The translations under genes and the position numbers were made by a program. From Anaerolineae bacterium (lineage in GTDB: Bacteria; Chloroflexota; Anaerolineae; SpSt-313): a stretch of 6,454 nucleotides of DNA. This document shows positions 1 to 6,064 of the stretch, in pieces. Under the pieces are notes generated by a model, which was given only the letters and a program-made list of their open reading frames with translations, did not search any database and was not told the DNA's origin. The first letter of the stretch is position 1. Every line of letters starts with the position of its first letter. The stretch spans positions 1-6,454 of the forward strand of contig JAIMBM010000186.1 of the NCBI GenBank assembly GCA_023511475.1. The letters are read 5' to 3'.

Positions 1-25
1 GGCCCAGAACACCCTGTAATGTCTT

Positions 26-71
26 CCCCCTCCCCGAGGCGGACGCCGCAGCGTCCTCCTCGGGGAGGGGG
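26..71. repeat. Very stable G/C-run hairpin (REP-like palindrome)
   Basis: Positions 26-39 pair perfectly with 58-71 (14 bp, C5-T-C4-G-A-G-G against its complement). After one C40/T57 mismatch, 41-46 (GGACGC) pairs with 51-56 (GCGTCC) around a CGCA loop. This gives 20 paired bases and one mismatch in 46 nt. No T-run follows on either strand, so it is not a canonical Rho-independent terminator. It could still end transcription from an upstream gene outside the window, block 3' exonuclease, or be a member of a dispersed palindromic repeat family. The structure is seen directly; the role is inferred. Confidence 0.75.
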
Positions 72-315
72 CGAGGGGGAGGGGCATCCCGGGCGTAGCA
101 TAGCTGGAGGTCATCTCGGCATTCTTGGACGGCACCAGAGCTCGCGCTCCGAAACGCCAAACTTGAGGGGTAGGGGGATAGGGTATCCCGATGGCGAGGT
201 ATGGGTCACTCCAGTTCTGGCGACCCGTCCGGCCGTGAAGGGCTGGGGAGGCGCCGAACGCGCCCAAGCCAGGCGCGCCTCGGGCGCGATTGCGGCCATT
301 TGCCCCCAGAAACGG
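72..315. other. Noncoding upstream region with two minor hairpins
   Basis: I find no credible gene here. The open frames that cross it encode low-complexity, Arg/Gly/Pro-rich shadow peptides with no recognisable family. Two small perfect hairpins are visible: GGGATA (175-180) with TATCCC (184-189) around GGG, and CGCGCC (274-279) with GGCGCG (283-288) around TCG. Neither is followed by a T-run. The stretch around 115-165 has the non-repetitive look of an intergenic element, but I cannot assign it. Confidence 0.5.
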
Positions 316-344
316 TTTACTTCGCCCCCCGATTGTGGTATGAT
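316..344 (+). promoter_or_regulatory. Extended -10 promoter for the nucleotidyltransferase gene
   Basis: A -35-like TTTACT (316-321) lies exactly 17 nt upstream of TATGAT (339-344). The -10 is preceded by TGG (336-338), which forms the extended -10 signature TGnTATGAT. It lies in a locally AT-richer pocket within very GC-rich DNA. Transcription would start near 351, leaving a leader of about 104 nt that begins almost directly with the 356-419 hairpin. Motif match is by eye only. Confidence 0.6.
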
Positions 345-355
345 TCCCTCAGGCC

Positions 356-419
356 ATCAGCCATCTGCCTGCGGCTGCCAGCGCGGCCAGCCGCTGGTAG
401 CCGGAGGCCGATGGCTGAT
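356..419 (+). promoter_or_regulatory. Long 5'-leader hairpin
   Basis: Positions 356-383 and 392-419 form a 28-position stem. It begins with ten perfect pairs (ATCAGCCATC, 356-365, with GATGGCTGAT, 410-419). It continues through two mismatches (T366/C409 and G371/G404) and one G-T wobble (377/398), closing on an 8-nt loop (384-391). That is 25 Watson-Crick pairs plus one wobble. It lies between the predicted start of transcription (about 351) and the ribosome binding site at 439-445, and no T-run follows. Likely roles are 5' mRNA stabilisation, a protein or RNA switch site, or an inserted palindromic repeat. It does not itself cover the ribosome binding site. Confidence 0.65.
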
Positions 420-426
420 ATCAGCC
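413..426. repeat. 14-bp perfect palindrome at the base of the leader hairpin
   Basis: GGCTGAT (413-419) is followed immediately by its reverse complement ATCAGCC (420-426). The same ATCAGCC word also occurs at 356-362 as the 5' strand of the long hairpin. The 413-419 segment therefore has two identical complementary partners, one distal and one adjacent. The adjacent one has no loop, so it matters mainly as a DNA dyad or for pairing between two molecules. It may be an operator or a strand-exchange site; the role is unproven. Confidence 0.5.
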
Positions 427-438
427 AGTTACCCCTAG

Positions 439-445
439 AAAGGAG
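439..445 (+). promoter_or_regulatory. Strong ribosome binding site of the nucleotidyltransferase gene
   Basis: AAAGGAG lies 9 nt upstream of the ATG at 455. It is the best Shine-Dalgarno match in the window and fixes the start of the fusion protein, whose nucleotide-binding motif begins only a few residues after that Met. Confidence 0.75.
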
Positions 446-454
446 CCGCACAGG

Positions 455-2947
455 ATGAAGGCAGTCGTCATGGCTGGCGGCGCCGGTTCCCGTCTACGTC
501 CACTCACCATCAGCCGCCCCAAGCCCATGGTGCCCATCGTCAACAAGCCCGTCATGGCCCACATCCTGGACCTGCTCAAGCGGCACAACATCACCGACGT
601 CATCGTCACCCTGCAGTACATGGCGGACGTCATCCAGGACCACTTTGGTGACGGGCACAACCTGGGCATGAACATCCAGTACTCCATAGAGGAGACGCCT
701 CTCGGAACCGCTGGCAGCGTCAAGAATGCCCAGCAGTTCCTTGACGACACGTTTCTGGTGATCAGCGGCGACGCACTGACCGACTTTGACCTCACCGAGA
801 TCGTGAGGCAGCACAAGACCAGGGGGGCAGCGGCCACCCTCACGCTTTACCGGGTGCCCAACCCCCTGGAGTACGGCGTCATCGTCCTCGATGGGGATGG
901 CCGCGTCCAGCAGTTCCTGGAGAAGCCCAGCTGGGGCGAGGTCATCTCCGACACGGTCAACACCGGCATCTACGTCCTCGAGCCGAAGGTGCTGGACTAT
1001 ATCGAGCCCGGGGTGCCCTTCGACTTTTCCAAGGACCTCTTCCCCTTCATGCTCCAGCACGGCGACCCGCTCTACGGGTACGTTGCCTCGGGCTACTGGT
1101 GCGACATCGGCGACCTGCAGGAGTACATGCGCGCCACCGCCGACATGCTCGAGGGCCGGGTACACCTCGAACCCCTCGGCCATCAGATCGGCGGGGGCAT
1201 CTGGTGCGAGGACGAGGTCGAGATCGCTCCCGACGCCCAGCTCTACGGCCCGATCTACCTCGGCTATGCCGTCAAACTCAAGGGCGGGGTTGTGATCCAC
1301 GGGCCAACGGCCATCCGCAACTACTCGGTCGTCGACAACCGCGCCCACGTCGACCGTAGCATCGTCTGGCGCAACTCGTACATCGGCGAGGGGGTCGAGC
1401 TGCGCGGAGCCATCATCGGCCGGCAGTGCAGCCTGAAGAGCAAGACGGTCGTCTTTGAGGGTGCCGTGATCGGCGATGGGTCGGTTATCGGACAGGGCGC
1501 GGTCATCCACCCCAACGTGAAAATCTGGCCCGAGAAAGAGGTCGAGGCCGGGGCGACGGTCAAGACGAGCATCATCTGGGGCTCGCAGGGGCGCAAGGCG
1601 CTCTTTGGGCGTTTCGGCGTCACCGGGCAGGTCAATGTGGACATGACCCCCGAGTTCGCCACCAAGCTCGGCGCAGCCTTTGGTGCCACCCTGCCCCGCG
1701 GATCGAAGGTGACCATCAACCGCGACCCGCACCGCAGCTCGCGGATGATCAAGCGGGCCATCATCGCCGGCCTGCCCTCCGCCGGGGTCAACGTGCTCGA
1801 CCTGCGCAACGTGCCCATCCCGGTCGCCCGGTACTATACCCGCGTGACCGACGCCACGGGCGGTGTGCACGTTCGCCTCTCGCCGCACGACAACCGCGTC
1901 GTCGACATCCGCTTCATCGATGGCCGCGGGCTCACGCTGAGCAAGTCCACCGAGCGGGATATCGAGCGCGTCTTCTTCCGGGAGGATTTCCGCCGCGTGT
2001 ACCTCGATGAGATCGGCACCATCGAGTACGCGCCGGGCGTGATTGAGCGCTACACCGAGGATTTCCTCGCGGCGCTGAACGTCGAGGCGATCCGCGCCGC
2101 AAGGCTGCCCATCGTCGTGGACTATGCCAACTCGCCTACAGCGCTGGTCCTGCCGCCGATCCTCAGCGAGCTGCAGTGCCAGGTCGTCGCGCTCAACGCC
2201 TCCGTCGACGAGAGCCGGATGTCGATCCCGCCGGACGAGTTCAACCACTCCCTCCAGCAGCTTGCTCTCATCTCCCAGGCTGTCCAGAGCAAGCTGGCGG
2301 CCCGGCTCGACGTTGGGGGAGAAAAGCTCTTCCTGATCGACGACTGCGGGCGCATCGTTCCGCCCATCTCGGCCCTTGCCGCCATCGCCACCCTGGCGCT
2401 GAGGGCCAACGGCGGTGGCACGATTGCCGTGCCCGTCAACATGCCGACGATCTTTGAGCAGATCGCCACCCAGCACGGTGGCTCGGTCGAGCGGACGAAA
2501 GTAGACCTGCAGGACCTCATGGCCGTGGCCAGCAAGGGCAAGGTCATCATGGCGGGCGATGGCTCGGGCAACATCATCTTCCCCAGGTTCCATCCCGGCG
2601 CCGACGGCCTCTTTGCCCTGGCCAAGCTGCTCGAGTTCCTGGTGACGCAGAACGTCTCATTCTCGCAGGTCGTGGACAGCCTGCCGCCCTACTATGTAGC
2701 GGAGCGACGGGTTTCCTGCCCTTGGGAGTACAAGGGCACGGTGATGCGCCTGCTCAACGAGCAGTACAAGCCCAAGCGCGGCGCCCAGATCGACGGCACG
2801 CGCATCGATCTTGGGAAGGACTGGGTCCTTGTGCTTCCCGATCCCGACGAGCCCTACGTCCGCGTCATCGCCCAGTCCGAGTCCGGCCCGCAGGCCCAGG
2901 ACCTCGCCGACAAGTACGCCCGGGTCGTTGAGGGGCTGCAGCACTAG
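455..2947 (+). CDS. Sugar-phosphate nucleotidyltransferase / phosphomannomutase-like fusion (mannose-1-phosphate guanylyltransferase family)
   Basis: This 830-residue cytoplasmic protein probably makes GDP-mannose or a related NDP-sugar from sugar-1-phosphate and NTP. Residues 1-235 are a nucleotidyltransferase domain. They show the N-terminal signature GGAGSRLRPLT with PKPM (8-25), LGTAGS (83-88), metal Asp in SGD (D106), EKP (156-158), NTGIY (169-173) and a second metal Asp in WCDIGD (D217). Residues about 245-372 are hexapeptide repeats of a left-handed beta-helix. Residues about 383-830 have the alpha-D-phosphohexomutase fold, but its signature loops are altered. TASHNP is RLSPHD (474-479, Ser476 kept). 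The metal loop DGDGDR is DVGGEK (619-624). The sugar loop GExSGH is GDGSGN (701-706). The phosphate loop RxSGTEP is LPDPDEP (794-800). Mutase activity is therefore doubtful. From memory, Streptomyces homologues of about 831 residues have the same layout and similar loop changes. ATG is set by a strong ribosome binding site. NTP and sugar specificity (GDP-mannose versus a glucose nucleotide) cannot be settled from sequence. Confidence 0.9.
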   Translation: MKAVVMAGGAGSRLRPLTISRPKPMVPIVNKPVMAHILDLLKRHNITDVIVTLQYMADVIQDHFGDGHNLGMNIQYSIEETPLGTAGSVKNAQQFLDDTFLVISGDALTDFDLTEIVRQHKTRGAAATLTLYRVPNPLEYGVIVLDGDGRVQQFLEKPSWGEVISDTVNTGIYVLEPKVLDYIEPGVPFDFSKDLFPFMLQHGDPLYGYVASGYWCDIGDLQEYMRATADMLEGRVHLEPLGHQIGGGIWCEDEVEIAPDAQLYGPIYLGYAVKLKGGVVIHGPTAIRNYSVVDNRAHVDRSIVWRNSYIGEGVELRGAIIGRQCSLKSKTVVFEGAVIGDGSVIGQGAVIHPNVKIWPEKEVEAGATVKTSIIWGSQGRKALFGRFGVTGQVNVDMTPEFATKLGAAFGATLPRGSKVTINRDPHRSSRMIKRAIIAGLPSAGVNVLDLRNVPIPVARYYTRVTDATGGVHVRLSPHDNRVVDIRFIDGRGLTLSKSTERDIERVFFREDFRRVYLDEIGTIEYAPGVIERYTEDFLAALNVEAIRAARLPIVVDYANSPTALVLPPILSELQCQVVALNASVDESRMSIPPDEFNHSLQQLALISQAVQSKLAARLDVGGEKLFLIDDCGRIVPPISALAAIATLALRANGGGTIAVPVNMPTIFEQIATQHGGSVERTKVDLQDLMAVASKGKVIMAGDGSGNIIFPRFHPGADGLFALAKLLEFLVTQNVSFSQVVDSLPPYYVAERRVSCPWEYKGTVMRLLNEQYKPKRGAQIDGTRIDLGKDWVLVLPDPDEPYVRVIAQSESGPQAQDLADKYARVVEGLQH

Positions 2948-2984
2948 GCCATCCGGCGCCCGGAGCAGCCCCGGGCACTGGAAT

Positions 2985-2988
2985 GAGG
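2985..2988 (+). promoter_or_regulatory. Ribosome binding site supporting a TTG start
   Basis: GAGG lies 10 nt upstream of TTG at 2999. In the same frame a TGA stop sits at 2984-2986, and no ATG or GTG follows before codon 20. TTG is therefore the only start that keeps the N-terminal segment aligned with Lgt proteins. Confidence 0.6.
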
Positions 2989-2998
2989 CGGTCCTACC

Positions 2999-3778
2999 TT
3001 GCCCATTGTTGCCTTCCGTATCGGCGCACAGCCTTTCTTCACCTATAGCCTCTTTGTGGCTGCCGGCCTGCTCGCGGCAGCGCTCAGCCTGGCTTTCGAA
3101 GCCCGGCGCCGGGGCTGGCCGCCGGCCCATGCGCTAGAGCTGCTGGCCCTCACCTCCGCCGGGGCGGCCGCTGCCGGACGGCTGGGCTGTACGCTCATCC
3201 TCGGTCCCGACGAGGCGACGGGGCAGTGGCCGCTCCTGCGCCCGTGGGGCGACGGGCTCCTCTTCCCCGGTGCTCTGAGCGGCGCTGCTCTGGGCACGCT
3301 GCTCTTTGCTGCCTGGCGGCGGCGCCCCTTTGTCGAGGCAGCGGGCGTCCTGCTTCCGGCGCTGGCCCTCGCGCAGGCCGCGGGATGGGCCGGCGCTGCC
3401 ATCCACGGCGCCTGGGCTGGCATGGCCCTGCCCATGGCCCGCTGGGCGCCCCATCTACGAGACCTCTACGGAGTGGTCCTGCCGCGCATCCCACTGCAGC
3501 ACCTGGCCGCAGCCCTCAGCCTGATCACGTGGCTGGGGCTCCTGCGGGCATGCCGCAGCGACCTGCAGCGCCTGGCCGCCTATGCAGTCCTCACCGGCTG
3601 GGGTCTCCTGGGCCTGGCCTGGTTCAGGGACGGACGCCAGCCTATCCTTGGGGCCTTGAGCGCCGAGCAGATCGGCTATCTGGCGCTCGGCCTGGCCGGG
3701 GCCACGCTCGCGCCCAAGGCCCTGGGCCGCCGGGCGGCGCGGGGGACGCCCCTACCCATCGGCAGCGGGCGGAGCTGA
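2999..3778 (+). CDS. Lgt-like integral membrane protein with degenerate active site
   Basis: This 259-residue, Ala/Leu-rich protein has about seven membrane segments. It aligns by eye along its whole length with prolipoprotein diacylglyceryl transferase (Lgt), which moves diacylglycerol from phosphatidylglycerol to lipoprotein cysteines in the inner membrane. Shared landmarks are FRIG near the N terminus, Tyr16 (E. coli Tyr26), AGRLG (59-63), WGDGLLFPGALSG (83-95; E. coli WDGGMSFHGGLIG), YGVVLPRIPLQ (157-167; E. coli YGVLPRHPSQ) and WFRDGRQP (208-215). Key residues are replaced: His103 becomes Pro90, Arg143 Trp130, Asn146 Ala133, Glu151 Ala138, Arg239 Leu and Glu243 Ala. Normal Lgt catalysis is therefore unlikely, and a non-catalytic or altered role is inferred. 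It starts with TTG (in-frame TGA just upstream, GAGG 10 nt before), 51 nt after the nucleotidyltransferase gene, so the two are probably co-transcribed. The Lgt fold is likely; the function is unknown. Confidence 0.75.
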   Translation: MPIVAFRIGAQPFFTYSLFVAAGLLAAALSLAFEARRRGWPPAHALELLALTSAGAAAAGRLGCTLILGPDEATGQWPLLRPWGDGLLFPGALSGAALGTLLFAAWRRRPFVEAAGVLLPALALAQAAGWAGAAIHGAWAGMALPMARWAPHLRDLYGVVLPRIPLQHLAAALSLITWLGLLRACRSDLQRLAAYAVLTGWGLLGLAWFRDGRQPILGALSAEQIGYLALGLAGATLAPKALGRRAARGTPLPIGSGRS

Positions 3779-3829
3779 CCACTCCGAACACGGCCAGGCT
3801 CTGCCCCGACCCACCCGCTTTTCGGCACT

Positions 3830-3859
3830 TTGGGCAGGTTGCACACCCTGGTGTACAAT
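3830..3859 (+). promoter_or_regulatory. Putative promoter of the transporter-peptidase unit
   Basis: TACAAT (3854-3859) is a good -10 hexamer (5 of 6 to TATAAT). TTGGGC (3830-3835), 18 nt upstream, is a weak -35 (TTG conserved). The TTGCAC at 3839-3844 is a better hexamer but too close (9 nt). Transcription would begin near 3866, giving a leader of about 45 nt before the ATG at 3911. The region is an AT-rich dip between two genes, and the 132-nt gap before the transporter is much longer than the other gene spacings. Confidence 0.5.
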
Positions 3860-3870
3860 GCTCCATTGTA
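3843..3870. promoter_or_regulatory. Probable operator: two abutting inverted repeats over the -10
   Basis: TACAATG-CTC-CATTGTA (3854-3870) is a perfect 7-bp inverted repeat with a 3-nt spacer, and its left arm contains the -10 hexamer. Directly upstream and sharing T3854 is a second perfect inverted repeat, ACACC-CT-GGTGT (3843-3854). Because the start of transcription would fall inside the right arm, an RNA hairpin is unlikely. A DNA site for a dimeric repressor that competes with RNA polymerase is the simpler reading. No regulator gene lies in the window. Confidence 0.5.
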
Positions 3871-3910
3871 GCGCACTGTTGCTCAGGCTTGCCCAAAGGT
3901 ACCGACTCTC

Positions 3911-5197
3911 ATGCTCGATCGCGTCTCGTCCCTGCTCCGGCGGCTGCGCACCCGCCCGGCAACCCGCGAGGACCGCAACATCCGCCGGTTGATGGCCCAC
4001 ACCGGGCTCTTTGGCGTCGTCCAGGGGGGTGTCATCACCTTCCTGCCCGTCCTCCTGGCGCGCCTTGGCGCATCGGCCACCATGGTCAGCCTGCTGACCT
4101 CTCTGCCCGCCCTGCTGACGATCGCCCTGGCCCTGCCGGCCGGCGCCCTGGTCGCCCGCTGGCGCAACCTCGTCAGGGAGAGCGCCCGCTGCTTCTACGC
4201 CATCCGCCTGACCTACCCGCCGATCGCTCTGGCGGCTGCCCTCTTGGGCCCTTCGGCGGCGCCGGTGCTCATCGTCATCCTCTGGGGCCTGACGGCCATT
4301 CCAGGCACGCTGGGCAACACCGTCTTCTACGATGTGCTGGCCGAGGCGGTGCCCCCTCGCCGCCGGGCCGCCGTCAACGGCGTCCGCTGGGCGCTGCTCG
4401 GGCTGGTCTCGGCTGCGAGCGTCGCCCTCTTTGGTCAGATGCTGGAGGCCTTGCCCTGGCCCTACAACTATACCCTGCTCTTTGCCATCTGCTTCGTGGC
4501 GGGCCTGCTCAGCACCTACTCCTACTCGCGCATCGAGGTCCCGCACCGCGAGCCTGGGCCGTGCGCCAAGCTCGCGGTGCGCCTCGCTGACCTCGTGGAG
4601 CCGCTGCGGCAACCGGGTTTCGCCATCTTTTCGGTGGTTACGCTGGTCATGCGGTGGGGGCTGTTCCTTCCGTCCGGGGTGTTCACCATCTTTCTGGTGC
4701 GCAACCTCCGCGCCAGCGACGCCTGGATCGGCGAGCGCACGACGCTGGAAAACGGCGCGCTGACCGTCGGCTACTACCTCTGGGGGCGAGTGGCGAACCG
4801 CCTCGGCCCGTTCCGGATGCTCGCCATGGCCAACGTGGCAGTCGGCGGCGCCCTGTGCCTGGCGGGCCTGGCCTCGGTGCAGACTCGCTGGTTCCTGTTC
4901 ATCGGAGCCCTGATCGGGGGGTTCTTTGTGTCCGCCGTGGACGTGAGCCTGTTCGAGTGGCTGCTGGCCGTGATGCCGGCCGACGAGCGGCCCCGCTATG
5001 TGGCCGTGAACACGCTGCTCCTCAACCTGGTGGCGTTTCTGGCGCCCCTGACGGGGGCGGCCGTCGCCCGATGGGCAGGGATACCGGCGGTGCTCTTTGC
5101 CGCGGGCGGGTGTCTGTTCGTCAGCGCCGCGATGACCCTGCGCCTGCAGGCACGGCGCCTCCCAGCACGGCGGCCTGCCACGGCTCCGGAGGCGTAG
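3911..5197 (+). CDS. Major facilitator superfamily (MFS) transporter
   Basis: This 428-residue integral membrane protein has about 12 hydrophobic segments in two halves: roughly 30-50, 57-83, 95-112, 117-137, 156-177, 186-204, then 236-262, 280-297, 303-322, 326-345, 364-386 and 391-410. A basic cytoplasmic N terminus (to residue 27) and a polar linker (about 206-234) between the halves fit MFS topology. Each half has a Pro-rich, Arg-containing loop before a membrane segment (VPPRRRAAVNG, 147-157; MPADERPRYVA, 355-365), as is common between helices 4 and 5 and helices 10 and 11 of MFS permeases. The ATG has a weak ribosome binding site (AAAGG, 3895-3899, 11 nt before). It has its own promoter and probable operator, and the D-aminopeptidase gene follows after 30 nt. 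Substrate and direction are unknown. Peptide or amino-acid traffic is suggested only by that neighbour, and drug efflux is an alternative. Confidence 0.85.
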   Translation: MLDRVSSLLRRLRTRPATREDRNIRRLMAHTGLFGVVQGGVITFLPVLLARLGASATMVSLLTSLPALLTIALALPAGALVARWRNLVRESARCFYAIRLTYPPIALAAALLGPSAAPVLIVILWGLTAIPGTLGNTVFYDVLAEAVPPRRRAAVNGVRWALLGLVSAASVALFGQMLEALPWPYNYTLLFAICFVAGLLSTYSYSRIEVPHREPGPCAKLAVRLADLVEPLRQPGFAIFSVVTLVMRWGLFLPSGVFTIFLVRNLRASDAWIGERTTLENGALTVGYYLWGRVANRLGPFRMLAMANVAVGGALCLAGLASVQTRWFLFIGALIGGFFVSAVDVSLFEWLLAVMPADERPRYVAVNTLLLNLVAFLAPLTGAAVARWAGIPAVLFAAGGCLFVSAAMTLRLQARRLPARRPATAPEA

Positions 5198-5227
5198 GCG
5201 CCGCAGGCATCCGACAAGGGGGCAAGC

Positions 5228-6007
5228 ATGAGAAGCTATATCCTGTGCGATATGGAGGGAACCTCGGGCATCTGGCGGCCGGAGCAGGTTCGCCGCGACG
5301 CGCCGCAGTATACCGAGGGGCGGGACCTCCTCATGGCCGACGTCAACGCCGCCATCGCCGGTGCCTTTGATGGCGGCGCATCGGAGGTCGTCGTCTGCGA
5401 CACCCACGCCGGCGGGGGCCATTTTATTCTGGAGCGCATGGATTCGGGCGCGACCTATGAGACGCCGACCGACATCTCCCCGATGCCCTCCCTCGACGGC
5501 TCCTTCGCCGGCCTCATCCTCACCGGTCACCACGCCATGGCCGGCACCCTGAACGGCTTTCTGGACCACACCATGGACTCGAGCCGCTGGTTCTGCTTCC
5601 GCATCAACGGACAGCCGGTCGGCGAGATCGGGATGGAGACGGCCTATGCCGGGCACTATGGCGTGCCGCTCCTCATGGTGAGCGGCGACGAGGCCGCCTG
5701 CCGCGAGGCCGAGGCCCTCTGCCCGGGCATCGTGACGGTCGCCGTCAAACGCGGGCTGGGCCGCAACTGCGCCCGTTGCCTGGCCCCGGCCGAGGCGAGG
5801 CGCCTCATCCGCGAGGGTGCCGCTCAGGCGGTGCGCACGGCCGGCGAGCGCAGGCCGTGGCGCCTGGAGCCCCCCATCGAGCTGGAGCTGACCTACTACC
5901 GCAGCGACTATGCCGATGAGGCGGCAGCCCGGCCGGGCACCCAGCGCATCGACGCCCGAACGGTCCGGCGCCTGGTGCAGAGCGGAGCCGAGATCTGGCC
6001 GGTCTGA
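5228..6007 (+). CDS. M55 family metallopeptidase, DppA-type D-aminopeptidase
   Basis: This 259-residue soluble enzyme probably removes N-terminal D-amino acids from short peptides such as D-Ala-D-Ala in the cytoplasm. It has no signal peptide. It aligns with Bacillus subtilis DppA, a zinc enzyme that forms a decameric ring. The metal ligands are all visible: Asp8 and Glu10 in CDMEGTSG, His60 in VVCDTHAGG, His102 in LTGHHAMAG and Glu133 in QPVGEIGMET. The catalytic His (DppA His115) matches His114 in GFLDHTM. Further family landmarks are AGHYGVPLLMVSGD (141-154), VAVKRGLGRNCARCLAP (171-187) and ELELTYYRSDYAD (218-230). The C terminus is about 15-20 residues shorter than DppA and lacks its last helix; the core is intact. 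AAGGGGG (5216-5222) precedes the ATG by 5 nt. The gene lies 30 nt after the transporter, so co-expression is likely. The true substrate is not determined by sequence. Confidence 0.9.
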   Translation: MRSYILCDMEGTSGIWRPEQVRRDAPQYTEGRDLLMADVNAAIAGAFDGGASEVVVCDTHAGGGHFILERMDSGATYETPTDISPMPSLDGSFAGLILTGHHAMAGTLNGFLDHTMDSSRWFCFRINGQPVGEIGMETAYAGHYGVPLLMVSGDEAACREAEALCPGIVTVAVKRGLGRNCARCLAPAEARRLIREGAAQAVRTAGERRPWRLEPPIELELTYYRSDYADEAAARPGTQRIDARTVRRLVQSGAEIWPV

Positions 6008-6031
6008 GCGCGGGCCGACCGGAGCCGCGGG

Positions 6032-6064
6032 GAGCAAGATGGCTGCAGCGGGCGAAGCAGGCTT
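6032..6064 (+). repeat. 33-nt direct repeat, copy 1
   Basis: This matches 6199-6231 at 30 of 33 positions. The first 17 nt (GAGCAAGATGGCTGCAG) are identical, followed by GGGC, AAGCA and GCTT separated by single differences (6049, 6054 and 6060). It begins 25 nt after the peptidase stop codon and ends where the large palindrome begins. It is too long for an ordinary target-site duplication, so tandem duplication or a composite repeat is more likely. Confidence 0.75.

Noticed and set aside
356..419. Rho-independent terminator or known riboswitch in the leader
   Set aside because: No T-run follows the stem, and I recognise no riboswitch core. It is a single long stem without the multi-helix junction expected of most aptamers.
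19..438. 139-residue + strand frame upstream of the first gene
   Set aside because: It begins inside the 26-71 hairpin and runs through the promoter and leader hairpin. Its composition is low-complexity, and I see no ribosome binding site or recognisable family.
494..2593. 699-residue open frame on the - strand opposite the fusion gene
   Set aside because: Its Asp/Val/Arg-rich composition is what the complement of GC-rich, codon-biased sense DNA gives. It has no recognisable domain, and the sense strand encodes a clear conserved protein throughout.
3839..3844. TTGCAC as the -35 of the transporter promoter
   Set aside because: It is only 9 nt from the TACAAT -10, too short for a sigma70-type promoter, and no good -10 lies 16-18 nt downstream of it.
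3226..4590. 454-residue + strand frame overlapping the Lgt-like and transporter genes
   Set aside because: It is Pro/Arg/Gly/His-rich and crosses the promoter region between two well-supported genes in another frame. No domain is visible.
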